Of a DNA stretch of 64,000 nucleotides, positions 39,716 through 54,025 are shown piece by piece. The translations under genes were made by a program, and so were the position numbers. The stretch spans positions 1,426,001 to 1,490,000 of the forward strand of contig NZ_SBHM01000007.1 in assembly GCF_004028095.1 (NCBI RefSeq). Direction: 5' to 3'. Under the pieces are notes generated by a model. It saw only the letters and a program-made list of their open reading frames with translations, did no database searches and had not been told where the DNA came from. Source of the DNA: Paenarthrobacter ureafaciens (GTDB lineage Bacteria > Actinomycetota > Actinomycetes > Actinomycetales > Micrococcaceae). Within the stretch, counting starts at the first letter, position 1; each line of letters starts with the position of its first letter.

Positions 39716-39805
39716 GGGTTGTCCTTCCTAAGGGAGTTGTTGTGCAGTGTTGCGTTGCCCAGGCCGCTCACGGGGCAGGCGCCGAGGCTGTGGTTCCTGC
39801 GGTGC

Positions 39806-40663
39806 TCAGCTGTAGCGGCGGTTGCCAAGCCAGCTGACCATGGCGGGGTCGCGGTGGTCGAAGAAGAGGCTGGCGCCGGTGTCCAGTGTCGCGATTTGAT
39901 TCATCTGCTCTTCGGTGAGGGTGAAGTCGAAGACGTCAAGGTTCTGGGCCATGCGCTCGGGCCGGACTGACTTGGGGATCACGACGACGTCGCGCTGGAT
40001 GAGCCAACGGAGCACGACCTGGGCGACGGACTTGTCCTGTTCGTCGGCGATGACGCTAAGGACCGGGTCGGTAAACAGGTTGTTCCTGCCTTCGGCGAAC
40101 GGCCCCCAGGATTCGATCTGCACGCCGCGTTCGCGCATGAGTTCCTGGTCGGAGGCACGCTGGTGGAACGGGTGGGTTTCGATCTGGTTCACGGCCGGGA
40201 CGATCTCATTGTGGCCGATGAGGTCCACAAGTCGGTCCGGGTGGAAATTTGAGACGCCGATGGCCCGGGAAAGGCCTTCCCTGTTCAGGTCCTGCATGGC
40301 GCGCCATTCGCTGTAATAGTCACCGAGCGGCTGGTGGATCAGGTAGAGGTCGAGGTAGTCCAGTCCGAGCCGGTTCAGGGAGTTCTGGAAGGACTCCTTG
40401 GTGTCGTTGTAGACGTTGCCGGTCGGGGCGTGCTGGATCCAGAGCTTGGTGGTGATGAACAGTTCGTCGCGGTTGATGCCGCTGGCTTTTATCGCGGCGC
40501 CGACGGCTTCTTCGTTGCCGTAGGACGCGGCGGTGTCGAGGTGCCGGTAGCCGGTGGCGAGGGCTGCTTCGACGGCGGCCTGGGTTTCTTCTTCGGGGAT
40601 CTGGAAGACACCGAAGCCGAGGATCGGCATTTCGACGCCGTTGTTGAGGGTGACGTTTTTCAT
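39806..40663 (-). CDS. Aldo/keto reductase
   Basis: A 285-residue NADPH-dependent reductase. Catalytic residues are visible: Asp in [15 protein letters not shown] with Tyr two to three residues on, Lys in FITTKLW, and His in [13 protein letters not shown]. The C-terminal NADP site has [19 protein letters not shown]. The length is standard. It lies 8 nt before the cupin gene in the same direction of transcription, so the two are probably co-transcribed. Confidence 0.93.
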   Translation of the reverse strand: MKNVTLNNGVEMPILGFGVFQIPEEETQAAVEAALATGYRHLDTAASYGNEEAVGAAIKASGINRDELFITTKLWIQHAPTGNVYNDTKESFQNSLNRLGLDYLDLYLIHQPLGDYYSEWRAMQDLNREGLSRAIGVSNFHPDRLVDLIGHNEIVPAVNQIETHPFHQRASDQELMRERGVQIESWGPFAEGRNNLFTDPVLSVIADEQDKSVAQVVLRWLIQRDVVVIPKSVRPERMAQNLDVFDFTLTEEQMNQIATLDTGASLFFDHRDPAMVSWLGNRRYS

Positions 40664-40671
40664 GGTTTTCC

Positions 40672-41103
40672 TTAGCGTTGTTCTGCTGTGGGTTGTGGGT
40701 GGGTTTTGGAGTGTGCGGCTTGGTAGTCCTGGTCACTGACGGGTTCGAGCCACGTTGCCGTATGGCCGTCGTCGTGTTCGACCAGGGCCAAGTGGCACAT
40801 CAGGGATTCCGAAGTCGCGCCGTGCCAGTGTTCTTCTCCGGGAGGGGTATGCACGGTGTCTCCGGCGCGCATGAGGATGACTTTGCCGTCCCTGGTGGTC
40901 ACGAGTCCTGTTCCGCCGGTGCAGTGCAGTGTTTGGCCCAGCGGGTGGGAGTGCCAGTGGGTCCGGGCGCCGGGGGCGAACTGGACCATCGCGAACCCTA
41001 GCCGGGAGGGGCTCGCAGCTGAGTGCAGTGGGTTGAGGTATACGTTGCCGGTGAACTTTTCGGCCGGGCCCTTGGTCGTGGGTCCGGGAACTGCGAGGCG
41101 CAT
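40672..41103 (-). CDS. Cupin domain protein
   Basis: A 143-residue single-domain cupin. The metal motif 1 is [18 protein letters not shown] and motif 2 is [17 protein letters not shown] longer frame runs upstream, but the start ATG at 41103 ([10 protein letters not shown]) fits the fold and has a purine-rich ribosome site. It stands between the DHA2 exporter (29 nt) and the aldo/keto reductase (8 nt). In many bacteria such cupins accompany CMD and reductase genes, suggesting a small detoxification or redox pathway. Confidence 0.88.
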   Translation of the reverse strand: MRLAVPGPTTKGPAEKFTGNVYLNPLHSAASPSRLGFAMVQFAPGARTHWHSHPLGQTLHCTGGTGLVTTRDGKVILMRAGDTVHTPPGEEHWHGATSESLMCHLALVEHDDGHTATWLEPVSDQDYQAAHSKTHPQPTAEQR

Positions 41104-41132
41104 GCCTGTTCCTTTCCTTCTGGTTGGGTCTG

Positions 41133-42506
41133 TTAGGCGGTTGTGTGCCGCCGCCGCTGCAATGCCAGGGATGCCGTGACGAGGACGATGAGGACCACCG
41201 CGGTTGCGCCGAGGCTGGCGCGCAACCCGGTGATGAACCCGCCGCTGGCGAGTACCGCGCCGAAGATGGCCACGCCGAGGGAGCCGCCAACTTGCCGGGC
41301 GGTGTTGGCCAGTCCGCTGGCGGTGCCGGCCCGTTCGGCAGGGAAGTTGTCCATGACCTGGGAAATGATGGACGGGACGGTGAAGGACCCGCCGACCCCG
41401 ACCGGGACCATGAGCGCTGCTACCAGCAGCACCGGAGCGTCCGCTGGCAGCAGGCACAGTCCGATCAGGCCTGCGGCCATGATCACTTGGCCGGCGGCGA
41501 TCATGGCCACATGCCCGTACCTGGTCATGAGACGGCCAACCCAAGGGTTCAGGATGGCGACAAGGGCCGTCATCGGGAGGAACAGCAGCCCGGTTTCCAG
41601 GGCGGACGCCCCGCGTTCCTGCTGGAAGTAGAGGCTTTGAACGAACACGAGTCCGTAGAAACCGGCCATCGTGACCACCGCGATGATCAGTGCGGTGGAC
41701 ACGGCGCGGGGGCGGAACAGGTCCAGCGGAATCATCGGATGCTGCCCCCGGGTCTGCGCGATGACGAAAACGGCAAGGGACACGACGGCGAGGGCGAACA
41801 TGAGAACAATGGCAGTACTTCCATACCCGGACTCGGCGCCTTCGATGATGCCATAGGTCACGGCTGCGAGCCCGACGACGGCACTGATCTGTCCGGCCCA
41901 GTCGAAGGGTGCCGGCCGGCGGGGCGATACTGCGACGCGCGAGAGGACTCCCAGGGCGACGGCTCCGACGGGCAGGTTGACGAAGAAGATCAGCCGCCAG
42001 TCGAGCTGCGTGAGTATCCCGCCCAGTACCGGACCTGCTGCAGCGGCCACGGAACCGCCCAGCCCCCAGTACACGATGGCGCGGCCGCGGGCTGCGGCGT
42101 CGTGGTGTGCTTCCCGGATCAGGGCCAGGGACGCCGGGGTGATCATCGCCCCGCCAATGCCCTGCAGAATGCGGGCTCCGACAAGTACCGGGAGCGAAGG
42201 GCTTGACGCGCAGGCAGCGGAAGCAACCACGAAGACGATCATGCCTATCCCGTAGGCGCGTCGCGCGCCGGCCCTGTCAGAGAATGTTCCGGCGAACAGT
42301 TGGAGGGCGGAAAACATCAGGGTGTAACCGGTCACGACCCATTGCAGACCTGACAGGCCCCCGCCGAGGTCGTTGCGAATCGCGGGCAGTGCGACGTTGA
42401 CGATTTGGGCATCTAGGGCGACAACGAAGAACCCGAGCATCGCCACGGCCAGGGAGGCCCTGGGCCGGGCATCCACTGTCGGGCGGTTGTCGGTAGACAC
42501 GGACAT
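41133..42506 (-). CDS. MFS exporter, DHA2 family (cassette)
   Basis: A 457-residue transporter with about 14 transmembrane segments. The N-terminal LAVAMLGFFVVALDAQIVNVA leads to the DHA2 motif D, and LGGILTQLDWRLIFFVNLPVG is motif C with the usual WR. The start ATG at 42506 is preceded by AAAGGA. It is divergent from the XRE regulator gene at 42637, with 130 bp between, which should hold the control region for both. Confidence 0.9.
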   Translation of the reverse strand: MSVSTDNRPTVDARPRASLAVAMLGFFVVALDAQIVNVALPAIRNDLGGGLSGLQWVVTGYTLMFSALQLFAGTFSDRAGARRAYGIGMIVFVVASAACASSPSLPVLVGARILQGIGGAMITPASLALIREAHHDAAARGRAIVYWGLGGSVAAAAGPVLGGILTQLDWRLIFFVNLPVGAVALGVLSRVAVSPRRPAPFDWAGQISAVVGLAAVTYGIIEGAESGYGSTAIVLMFALAVVSLAVFVIAQTRGQHPMIPLDLFRPRAVSTALIIAVVTMAGFYGLVFVQSLYFQQERGASALETGLLFLPMTALVAILNPWVGRLMTRYGHVAMIAAGQVIMAAGLIGLCLLPADAPVLLVAALMVPVGVGGSFTVPSIISQVMDNFPAERAGTASGLANTARQVGGSLGVAIFGAVLASGGFITGLRASLGATAVVLIVLVTASLALQRRRHTTA

Positions 42507-42636
42507 GGTGTCCTTTCGATGAGGGGGGACGGTCTGATTCAAGAAAACCAGCCCCCTCATTCGCGCGGGAGTGTCTGTTGTGCGGTGTACTGGCAGTTCC
42601 TGTTAGACCATCACGCCCCGCCGTAGCCTAGAAGCC

Positions 42637-43530
42637 ATGGACACCACCAACGACGTCCGCGAGTTCCTTATGAGCCGCAGGTCCCGCATCACCCCGACCC
42701 AGGCAGGGCTGCCCGACTATGGAGGAACCCGAAGGGTTTCCGGGCTCAAACGCGAGGAAGTCGCCATGCTCACCGGCGTCAGTAGCGAGTACTACGCCCG
42801 GCTCGAACGCGGCAACCTCCGGGGAGTGTCGGACTCCGTTCTTGACTCCCTCGCCCGGGCACTACAGCTCGACGAGGCAGAACGCGCCCACCTGTTCGAT
42901 CTGGCCAAGGCCGCCGCGCCAGACCGCGCGTCCGGACCACGGCGGGCACGGGCGGAGGTTCGCCCCAGCATCGAAAGAGTCCTCGCCGGAATGACCGGGA
43001 CACCGGCTTACGTCCGGAACGCCCGCACCGACGTGCTCGCTGCCAACAACCTATGCTTCGCCCTCTACACCGGGATCCTCAGCCCCGGGATGCTTCCTGT
43101 GAACCTTGCACGGTTCATGTTCCTGGACCCGCGGTCCAAGGACTTCTTTGTGGACTGGGATACTCTCGCCGATGACTTTGCGTCGGCCATGCGCGCCGAA
43201 TCCGGCAGGAACCCCCGCGACCGCGCGCTCAACAGCCTTATCGGCGACCTGGCTGCGGGCAGCACTGAATTCTCCACCCGGTGGGCGCGCCATAATGTCC
43301 GCTTTCACCGTACCGCCCGCAAGACCATGCGCAACCCCCTCGTCGGAGAGATTGAACTTACCGGAGACGCGCTGGAACTCCCTGGCGAAGGGCTGATACT
43401 GATCGCCTACTCAGCCGAGCCGGGCAGCCACGCCCAGGACCAACTCGACTTCCTCGCCAGTTGGTCTGCCGGCAACGGGAACATCGCTGCGCGCCATCCC
43501 GCAGAGCCAAATGGCCGCGACAGCCCGTAG
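42637..43530 (+). CDS. XRE-family regulator with MmyB-like ligand-binding domain
   Basis: A 297-residue regulator. Residues 1-80 are a helix-turn-helix with GLKREEVAMLTGVSSEYYARLERGNLRG, the signature of MmyB-like XRE proteins. The C-terminal part (FMFLDPRSKDFFVDWDTLADDF, WARHNVRFHRTARKTMRNP) is the MmyB-type PAS-like domain, which binds small hydrophobic ligands in related proteins. It is divergent from the exporter, cupin and reductase genes and is the obvious candidate to control them, probably as a repressor relieved by a substrate. Confidence 0.9.
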   Translation: MDTTNDVREFLMSRRSRITPTQAGLPDYGGTRRVSGLKREEVAMLTGVSSEYYARLERGNLRGVSDSVLDSLARALQLDEAERAHLFDLAKAAAPDRASGPRRARAEVRPSIERVLAGMTGTPAYVRNARTDVLAANNLCFALYTGILSPGMLPVNLARFMFLDPRSKDFFVDWDTLADDFASAMRAESGRNPRDRALNSLIGDLAAGSTEFSTRWARHNVRFHRTARKTMRNPLVGEIELTGDALELPGEGLILIAYSAEPGSHAQDQLDFLASWSAGNGNIAARHPAEPNGRDSP

Positions 43531-43750
43531 TACCAGGGGGTGATTTCAGCCCTCGTTTGGCTGTTTGGGGGTGGATTTGCGTTGGGGGTTGGGGGCGTGT
43601 ATTGTTTTCTGAGTCGCCGGGAGCGAAACGGAAAGCCGGAAGGTGTGTACGGTTCGGGCAGGCGGCCAAAAATAACTCTTCTTTTCCAATGGCCCTGGTT
43701 GGGTTGCGCTGCTGTGTGTGGTGTGGCTTCGGGGTGATGTTTTGGAGGGT
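43531..43750. promoter_or_regulatory. rRNA operon B upstream region and promoter
   Basis: A leader region unlike that of operon A except for the promoter core. TTGCGT (43577-43582), a 17-bp spacer and TATTGT (43600-43605) form the predicted promoter. Downstream are a G/C-rich stretch and AAAATAAC around 43670. The sequence becomes identical to operon A at about 43751. No gene seen. Confidence 0.6.
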
Positions 43751-43753
43751 CTG

Positions 43754-43776
43754 TTGTTTGAGAACTCAATAGTGTG
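43754..43776 (+). promoter_or_regulatory. rrn leader antitermination motif (boxA-like), operon B
   Basis: TTGTTTGAGAACTCAATAGTGTG, the same element as in operon A and at the same distance from 16S. Confidence 0.75.
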
Positions 43777-43935
43777 CCAAGTTTGTTGATACCGATTGTT
43801 TTTTGATTGGTTGAATTTTTGCCGGGCCATTGCGCACCCCCGTGTGTGGTGGTTTGGTTTTCAGCTGGTTTCAGATTTGCAGCTGCTTCTTGCCGTGATT
43901 TCCGGTGGGGGTGGTTGTGTTTCGTTTTTTGTTTT

Positions 43936-49182
<5,247 letters not shown>

Positions 49183-49335
49183 CCACACACAACACACTGC
49201 ACGCGTCCACTATGTGGTTCCCAACCAACAACCCGGGAACACCAACACAACAACACAACTAAACAGCAACCAAGCACCACAGTTGTAACCACACACACTT
49301 CCCACCCCCACACACAGGGGGGACGGGTAACAAGG

Positions 49336-49453
49336 TTACGGCGGTCATAGCGTGGGGGAAACGCCCGGTCCCATTCCGAACCCGGAAGCTAAGACCCACA
49401 GCGCCGATGGTACTGCACCCGGGAGGGTGTGGGAGAGTAGGACACCGCCGGAC
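49336..49453 (+). rRNA. rrf: 5S ribosomal RNA, operon B
   Basis: The same 118-nt 5S as operon A. The 23S-5S spacer is 3 nt longer than in operon A (CACACAGGGGGGACGGG against CACAGGGGGACGGG). Confidence 0.96.
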
Positions 49454-49465
49454 AACCATTAGGTC

Positions 49466-49499
49466 GAGACCCCCCAACCCACACGGGTCGGGGGGTCTC
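49466..49499 (+). terminator. rrn operon B terminator 1
   Basis: GAGACCCCCCAACCC / GGGTCGGGGGGTCTC hairpin identical to that after operon A. Confidence 0.85.
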
Positions 49500-49523
49500 C
49501 CACATCAACCACCAAAACACCAC

Positions 49524-49552
49524 GAAAGCCCCGCCAACAGACGGGGCTTTCA
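49524..49552. terminator. Second, bidirectional terminator after rrn operon B
   Basis: GAAAGCCCCG / CGGGGCTTTC hairpin; it also lies 3' of the convergent hydrolase gene at 49574. Confidence 0.8.
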
Positions 49553-49573
49553 ACGTTTAACCACCCAGACGGG

Positions 49574-50407
49574 CTACCCCGCGAAGAACTCCGACAACTC
49601 CGTGATCAGCTTGTCCGGAGCCCTGTTCGGACCGTCATGGCCGAACCCCGGGAGGATGGTGTAGCTGGAGCCGGACAGGACGTCGTGGATCTGGCCGCAG
49701 GCCACCCCGAAGTACGCCGGGCTCTTCTCGCCCACCACAATGAGCGTCTCCAGCGGTAACTCCAGGAACGGCTCCGCCGGCATGTCCGCCGCGATCACTG
49801 CTTTGATCTCGCGCACGCCACAGGTCATCAACTCCCGCATCTGCTTACCCAGTGGAGTGCCGGCCGTCAGCTTGGTGGCCAGTGTCAGCATGGACAACGG
49901 CATGCGCGAGAAGGCGCCGCCGGTCTCAACTCCCTTGATCAATACGGCAAGGCCGCGGTCATAGTCGCCGGCCGCCGTCGCGCGTTCATACTCCGGTGTC
50001 CAGTCCGCCTTGACGCTGTGGTTGACGGAAACTGCGGGGTCGTAGACGGCCAATCGCTCCACGGGTAAGGTCCGAGCGGCGTGCAACGCCACTGCGCCGC
50101 CGAAGGAGTGGCCGAACACATCGGTGCTGGAGGTGTGCTTCATGACGGCATCCAAGTCCCGGATGTCGGCCTCGAGGGTGTAATCCTCCGGCTGCGGAGA
50201 CGAGTCGCCGCGCCCCCGGCGGTTGAACGTATGAACGGGACGCCCAAGGGATTCGCTCAGCTTCTGCGCGAACCGGGTGTAGTCCGAGGCCGTCACCATG
50301 GAGGCGGGCACGACGACGACGCCGGACCCTTTCGCTGCCAGGTCACCGCCCGTGGTGAAGAGTTCGAGGTGTCCGCCGTCAGGTGTGGTGATAATCTCGC
50401 GCGTCAT
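49574..50407 (-). CDS. Alpha/beta hydrolase (tandem copy 1)
   Basis: A 277-residue serine hydrolase. The conserved pattern is VHTFNRRGRGDSSPQPEDY, then the nucleophile elbow FGHSFGGAVALHAA near residue 97. The acid is likely in YDPAVSVN or further on, and the catalytic His is in GFGHDGPNRAPDKLI near the C-terminus. It lacks a signal peptide. Its final codons lie inside the region duplicated with the rrn operons. It belongs to a set of three related minus-strand genes. Esterase or hydrolase activity on small substrates is expected, but no substrate can be named. Confidence 0.88.
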   Translation of the reverse strand: MTREIITTPDGGHLELFTTGGDLAAKGSGVVVVPASMVTASDYTRFAQKLSESLGRPVHTFNRRGRGDSSPQPEDYTLEADIRDLDAVMKHTSSTDVFGHSFGGAVALHAARTLPVERLAVYDPAVSVNHSVKADWTPEYERATAAGDYDRGLAVLIKGVETGGAFSRMPLSMLTLATKLTAGTPLGKQMRELMTCGVREIKAVIAADMPAEPFLELPLETLIVVGEKSPAYFGVACGQIHDVLSGSSYTILPGFGHDGPNRAPDKLITELSEFFAG

Positions 50408-50465
50408 GAACCGAGCCTAGCTGAGGCACCTGAACACGAACACTGTGTCCACCGACCGCTGAAAC

Positions 50466-51320
50466 CTACTTCTTGAAGTACTCGGAGATATCGCTGACCA
50501 GTTCCTTGACGGCCGCGGGGACCGAACCATGGAAGCCTTTGGGCGAGACCTCAAGCGTGCTGCCCGGGACCGCCCTGTTGAGCCGGGACGCAGCCACCTT
50601 GTAGAACTGCGGACTCTTTTTGCCCACCATGAAGTGCGTCGTGGGCGGGAGTACGGAGAAGTCCCGGGGCGTGGCGTCGGCTTCGAAGGCAGCCTTGAGT
50701 TCTCCTACTCCCGAGGGCAGGAGATCAAGGAACAGTTTGTTGACCTTGGTCCTGGAGACCACTGCCATGAGTCCTGCGAGGATGGGCTCGGGCACGCGGG
50801 AAAGCGCGGTTCCGGGATTCATTCCCCGCTTCATGCGGGCCATGGCGCGGCTGACGTCGCCTTTATTCACGGCATCCGCAAAGCCGTCCAGCCAGTCCGT
50901 GTCCATGCTTCCGTCGATGTTCACGGCGGCGTCATAGACCGCGAGCTTGGCCGGCTCATTGCGCGTACCGGCAAAGGCTTGTGCAGCGTTGAGGGCGACC
51001 GCCCCGCCAAGGCTGTGGCCAAGGATGTTCCGGGCGTCGGTGGCGTCCATGATGGTCCGGACGTCGGCGATCTCCGTGGCCATGGAGTAATTGTGCGGCT
51101 GGTCTGTGGATTTGCCCCGGCCGCGGCGGTCATAGACGTCCACGGCCCAGCCCTCGCCGAGTCCCTTCGCCAAGGCCACGGAGAACGGGCGGTAAATCAA
51201 AGCTGTCAGGAACGCCCCGCCGATCAGGATCACGCGCCGATCCCCGGGCGCGTCCACCGTCCCGTAGCTGTATAAGGCGAGTTTGCCGCCGTCGTGCGTT
51301 CTGACTTCCTGTTCCCTCAC
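50466..51320 (-). CDS. Alpha/beta hydrolase (tandem copy 2)
   Basis: A 284-residue paralogue of its neighbours. It has AVDVYDRRGRGKSTDQPHNY and the nucleophile elbow LGHSLGGAVALNAAQ; the C-terminal His is in KGFHGSVPAAVKEL. The gap to copy 1 is 58 nt and to copy 3 only 10 nt, so the three are probably one operon. The substrate is unknown. Confidence 0.88.
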   Translation of the reverse strand: MREQEVRTHDGGKLALYSYGTVDAPGDRRVILIGGAFLTALIYRPFSVALAKGLGEGWAVDVYDRRGRGKSTDQPHNYSMATEIADVRTIMDATDARNILGHSLGGAVALNAAQAFAGTRNEPAKLAVYDAAVNIDGSMDTDWLDGFADAVNKGDVSRAMARMKRGMNPGTALSRVPEPILAGLMAVVSRTKVNKLFLDLLPSGVGELKAAFEADATPRDFSVLPPTTHFMVGKKSPQFYKVAASRLNRAVPGSTLEVSPKGFHGSVPAAVKELVSDISEYFKK

Positions 51321-51330
51321 CCGGATTATC

Positions 51331-52221
51331 CTAGGCGCCTACGGGTGCGGGGACGTGACCTCCGGAGAGGAACCGTGCCACCCGTGAGGCCAGCCGCCGG
51401 CCCGGACGCAGCGGACCTTCGTGGAATTGCAGGGGGACGATTGCGAAGTCGATAGCGGGAACGGCGTTGGCGAGGGTTCTCCCGGTTTCGGCGAAGTAGG
51501 AGGGACTCCACCCTCCACTCAACATGAGTGTCGGTGTGTGCAGCGACCGGAAATCGTCGAGTGAAACGTCCGCTGCCAGGACCGCGCGCATCTCGGTCAC
51601 CGCGGTGGGCAGAAGCGAGCGCATCTCGAACCCCAGCCGGGTCTGGGCGGAGATGATACTGAGTGTTCGCAATGCGCCCATGGGCAGGTAGGAAATGGGT
51701 CCTGCGGTGCCCAGGCCCTGGACCAGATGGGCCCAGGCTTGGTCCAGCCGCCCTGCCGTGACGGCTTCTTCCAGCTCCGGGCGCCACCGGCCGTGGAGGT
51801 TGCCGGACAGGGACACCGCGGCGTCGTAGGTCACCAAGCGGTTTATCTTCGACTTCAGCACCGCGTTCAGGGCAACGAAGCCGCCATAACTGTGAGCCAC
51901 CACGTCAGTGGAACCGCTCTTGTCCATCACTGCACCGAGATCGGCTACCTCAGTCTCCACTGAGTAGTCCGGTGGCTGGGGCGCGGACCTCCCGCGGCCG
52001 CGACGGTTGTAGCAGTGAACGGGGCGGCCCAGCATGCGGCTCAGGTTCCGCGCGAACGGCCAGTACAGGGAGTCGGTCACCAGGGTGCCATGGATCATGA
52101 CGACGCCGGACGGTTCAGCGGGTGCCTGCGAGCCCGGAATGGCGGCATTCGACAGGGGTCGGAAGGTGTGCACCTCAAGCTGCCCACCGCCGTCGTTCGT
52201 TTCAACAGTCCACGTCTCCAC
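51331..52221 (-). CDS. Alpha/beta hydrolase (tandem copy 3)
   Basis: A 296-residue third paralogue with VHCYNRRGRGRSAPQPPDYS. The nucleophile elbow reads VVAHSYGGFVALNAV, so the usual first Gly is Ala. The C-terminal His is in LQFHEGPLRPGRRL. It is the most upstream gene of the operon and is divergent from lysS, with a 56-bp gap that must carry the start signals for both. Confidence 0.88.
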   Translation of the reverse strand: METWTVETNDGGGQLEVHTFRPLSNAAIPGSQAPAEPSGVVMIHGTLVTDSLYWPFARNLSRMLGRPVHCYNRRGRGRSAPQPPDYSVETEVADLGAVMDKSGSTDVVAHSYGGFVALNAVLKSKINRLVTYDAAVSLSGNLHGRWRPELEEAVTAGRLDQAWAHLVQGLGTAGPISYLPMGALRTLSIISAQTRLGFEMRSLLPTAVTEMRAVLAADVSLDDFRSLHTPTLMLSGGWSPSYFAETGRTLANAVPAIDFAIVPLQFHEGPLRPGRRLASRVARFLSGGHVPAPVGA

Positions 52222-52262
52222 AGCCCGAGTCTATGTCCGGAAGTAGTGGCCCGTAATCAGCG

Positions 52263-52277
52263 GTAAACTTAAGGACT
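52263..52277 (+). promoter_or_regulatory. Predicted -10 region of lysS (possible leaderless start)
   Basis: TAAACT at 52263-52268 lies 9 nt before the GTG start of lysS. With a usual 6-9 nt distance from -10 to the first transcribed base, the mRNA would begin at or within a few bases of the GTG. The AAGGA at 52271-52275 is too close to the start to work as an ordinary ribosome site. No good -35 is visible. Confidence 0.4.
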
Positions 52278-53807
52278 GTGACTTCCGCAAACACCCCCGC
52301 CCTGAACACCTCCGCAGAGCCTGCCGATGCCAGCGAACAGATGCGCATCCGTATGGAGAAGCGCGCCAAGCTGATTGAGCGTGGTTCGGAGGCCTACCCC
52401 GTGGGCGTTGAGCGGACTCATTCCCTTGCTGAAATCCGTGAAAAGTACGCCCACCTCGAGGCGGACGACACCACCGGCGACGTCGTCGGTGTGACCGGAC
52501 GCGTCGTGTTCATCCGCAACACCGGCAAGCTGTGCTTCGCCACCCTCCAGGAAGGCGGCGTGGACGGCAAGGCCGTGCGCCTGCAGGCGATGCTGAGCCT
52601 GGCGAACGTCGGCGAGGAAGCCCTGGCCGAGTGGAAGGCCCTGGTTGACCTGGGCGACCACGTGTTCATCAAGGGCGAAGTGATCTCTTCCCGCCGTGGC
52701 GAACTGTCCGTCATGGCCGAGTCCTGGTCCATGGCGTCCAAGGCCCTCCGGCCCCTCCCGGTGCTCCACGCGGAACTCAACGAGGAGACCCGGGTCCGTC
52801 AGCGCTACGTGGACCTGATGGTCCGCGACGAAGCCCGTGAAATGGTTTACACGCGTGCGGCAATTACCCGTTCCATCAGGGACACCCTGGACCGCCGCGG
52901 TTATGTGGAAGTCGAAACCCCCATGCTGCAATTGGTGCATGGCGGCGCAACGGCCCGCCCCTTCGAAACCCACATGAATGCCTTTGACCAGAAGATGACG
53001 CTGCGCATTGCCACCGAGCTCTTCCTGAAGCGCGCTGTGGTGGGCGGTATTGACCGCGTTTATGACATGGGCAGGGTTTTCCGCAACGAAGGCGTGGATT
53101 CGACGCACAGCCCGGAATTCACCACCCTGGAATGCTACGAAGCCTGGGCGGACCAATTCGTCATGGCCGAGCGCATGAAGGAAATCATCCTGAATGTGGC
53201 TGACGTCGTGGGGACGCGCACCATTCAGACGGAAGCCGGCGAGATCAACCTCGACGGCGAATGGTCCTGGCTTGCGGTGTACCCGGGGCTTTCCGAAGCA
53301 GTGGGTGTCGAAATTACCCCGGACACCACGGTGGAGGAATTGCGGGACATTGCTGCCAAGCACGACGTCAAGGTGGACCCCAAGTGGGATGCCGAGAAGC
53401 TCGCGGTGGAATTGTTCGGGGAAATCGTCGAACCGACCCTGTTGAACCCGACGTTCGTTTATGATTACCCGCCGTCGGCGCAGCCCCTTGCCCGTCCGCA
53501 CCGTGAGGACGGCCGGTTGATCGAAGCCTGGGACCTCATTATCGGCGGCATGGAGCGCGGCACAGCGTTCTCCGAGCTGATTGACCCGGTGATCCAGCGC
53601 GAGCGGCTCATGGAGCAGTCCCGGCGTTCGGCGGCCGGCGACGACGAAGCCATGCAGTTGGATGAGGACTTCCTCCGCGCCCTGGAATACGGCGCTCCGC
53701 CGATGGGCGGCATTGGCCTGGGCATCGACCGCCTTGTGATGATGTTTACCGGCGTGGGCATCCGCGAGACCATCCTGTTCCCGTTGCTGAAGCCTGAGGG
53801 GCACTGA
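52278..53807 (+). CDS. lysS: Lysyl-tRNA synthetase, class II
   Basis: A 509-residue enzyme that charges tRNA-Lys. The N-terminal OB-fold contains VVGVTGRVVFIRNTGKLCFA. Class II motif 1 is around RDTLDRRGYVEVETPMLQ, motif 2 is FRNEGVDSTHSPEFTTLECY, and motif 3 is GIGLGIDRLVMMFTG. The start GTG 52278 gives MTSANTPALN. A 57-residue membrane peptide gene follows after 2 nt, so lysS probably heads a short operon. Confidence 0.97.
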   Translation: MTSANTPALNTSAEPADASEQMRIRMEKRAKLIERGSEAYPVGVERTHSLAEIREKYAHLEADDTTGDVVGVTGRVVFIRNTGKLCFATLQEGGVDGKAVRLQAMLSLANVGEEALAEWKALVDLGDHVFIKGEVISSRRGELSVMAESWSMASKALRPLPVLHAELNEETRVRQRYVDLMVRDEAREMVYTRAAITRSIRDTLDRRGYVEVETPMLQLVHGGATARPFETHMNAFDQKMTLRIATELFLKRAVVGGIDRVYDMGRVFRNEGVDSTHSPEFTTLECYEAWADQFVMAERMKEIILNVADVVGTRTIQTEAGEINLDGEWSWLAVYPGLSEAVGVEITPDTTVEELRDIAAKHDVKVDPKWDAEKLAVELFGEIVEPTLLNPTFVYDYPPSAQPLARPHREDGRLIEAWDLIIGGMERGTAFSELIDPVIQRERLMEQSRRSAAGDDEAMQLDEDFLRALEYGAPPMGGIGLGIDRLVMMFTGVGIRETILFPLLKPEGH

Positions 53808-53809
53808 TC

Positions 53810-53983
53810 ATGGAGTACATTGCCGTCCTGGCGCCCTCTGTTGTAGTTGGTTTGATCTTCTGGTTTGCCATGAAGTCCATATTCAATGCGGACAAATCCG
53901 AGCGTGAGGCTGAAGCCCGGGCGCAGGCGGAAGCAAATCTGCGTAATTCGGGTCCTGATGCCGAAGGCAACGCGGCTAAATAG
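53810..53983 (+). CDS. Small membrane protein, 57 residues
   Basis: ATG 53810 to TAG 53983. MEYIAVLAPS is followed by a hydrophobic segment (VVVGLIFWFAMKSIF, residues about 11-25) and a charged, probably helical tail (NADKSEREAEARAQAEANL). GAGGGG lies about 8 nt before the start, and the gene begins 2 nt after the lysS stop, so translation is probably coupled. The single-span topology and codon usage like its neighbours support a real gene. I know of no function; a small inner-membrane protein next to lysS is seen in related actinobacteria. Confidence 0.75.
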   Translation: MEYIAVLAPSVVVGLIFWFAMKSIFNADKSEREAEARAQAEANLRNSGPDAEGNAAK

Positions 53984-54025
53984 CCTCTGAATTGGCCGGC
54001 ATTGGGGTTTTATCCACATATGCCT

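Noticed and set aside
52269..53804. 511-residue minus-strand open frame across lysS
   Set aside because: A shadow of lysS; its length follows from codon bias.
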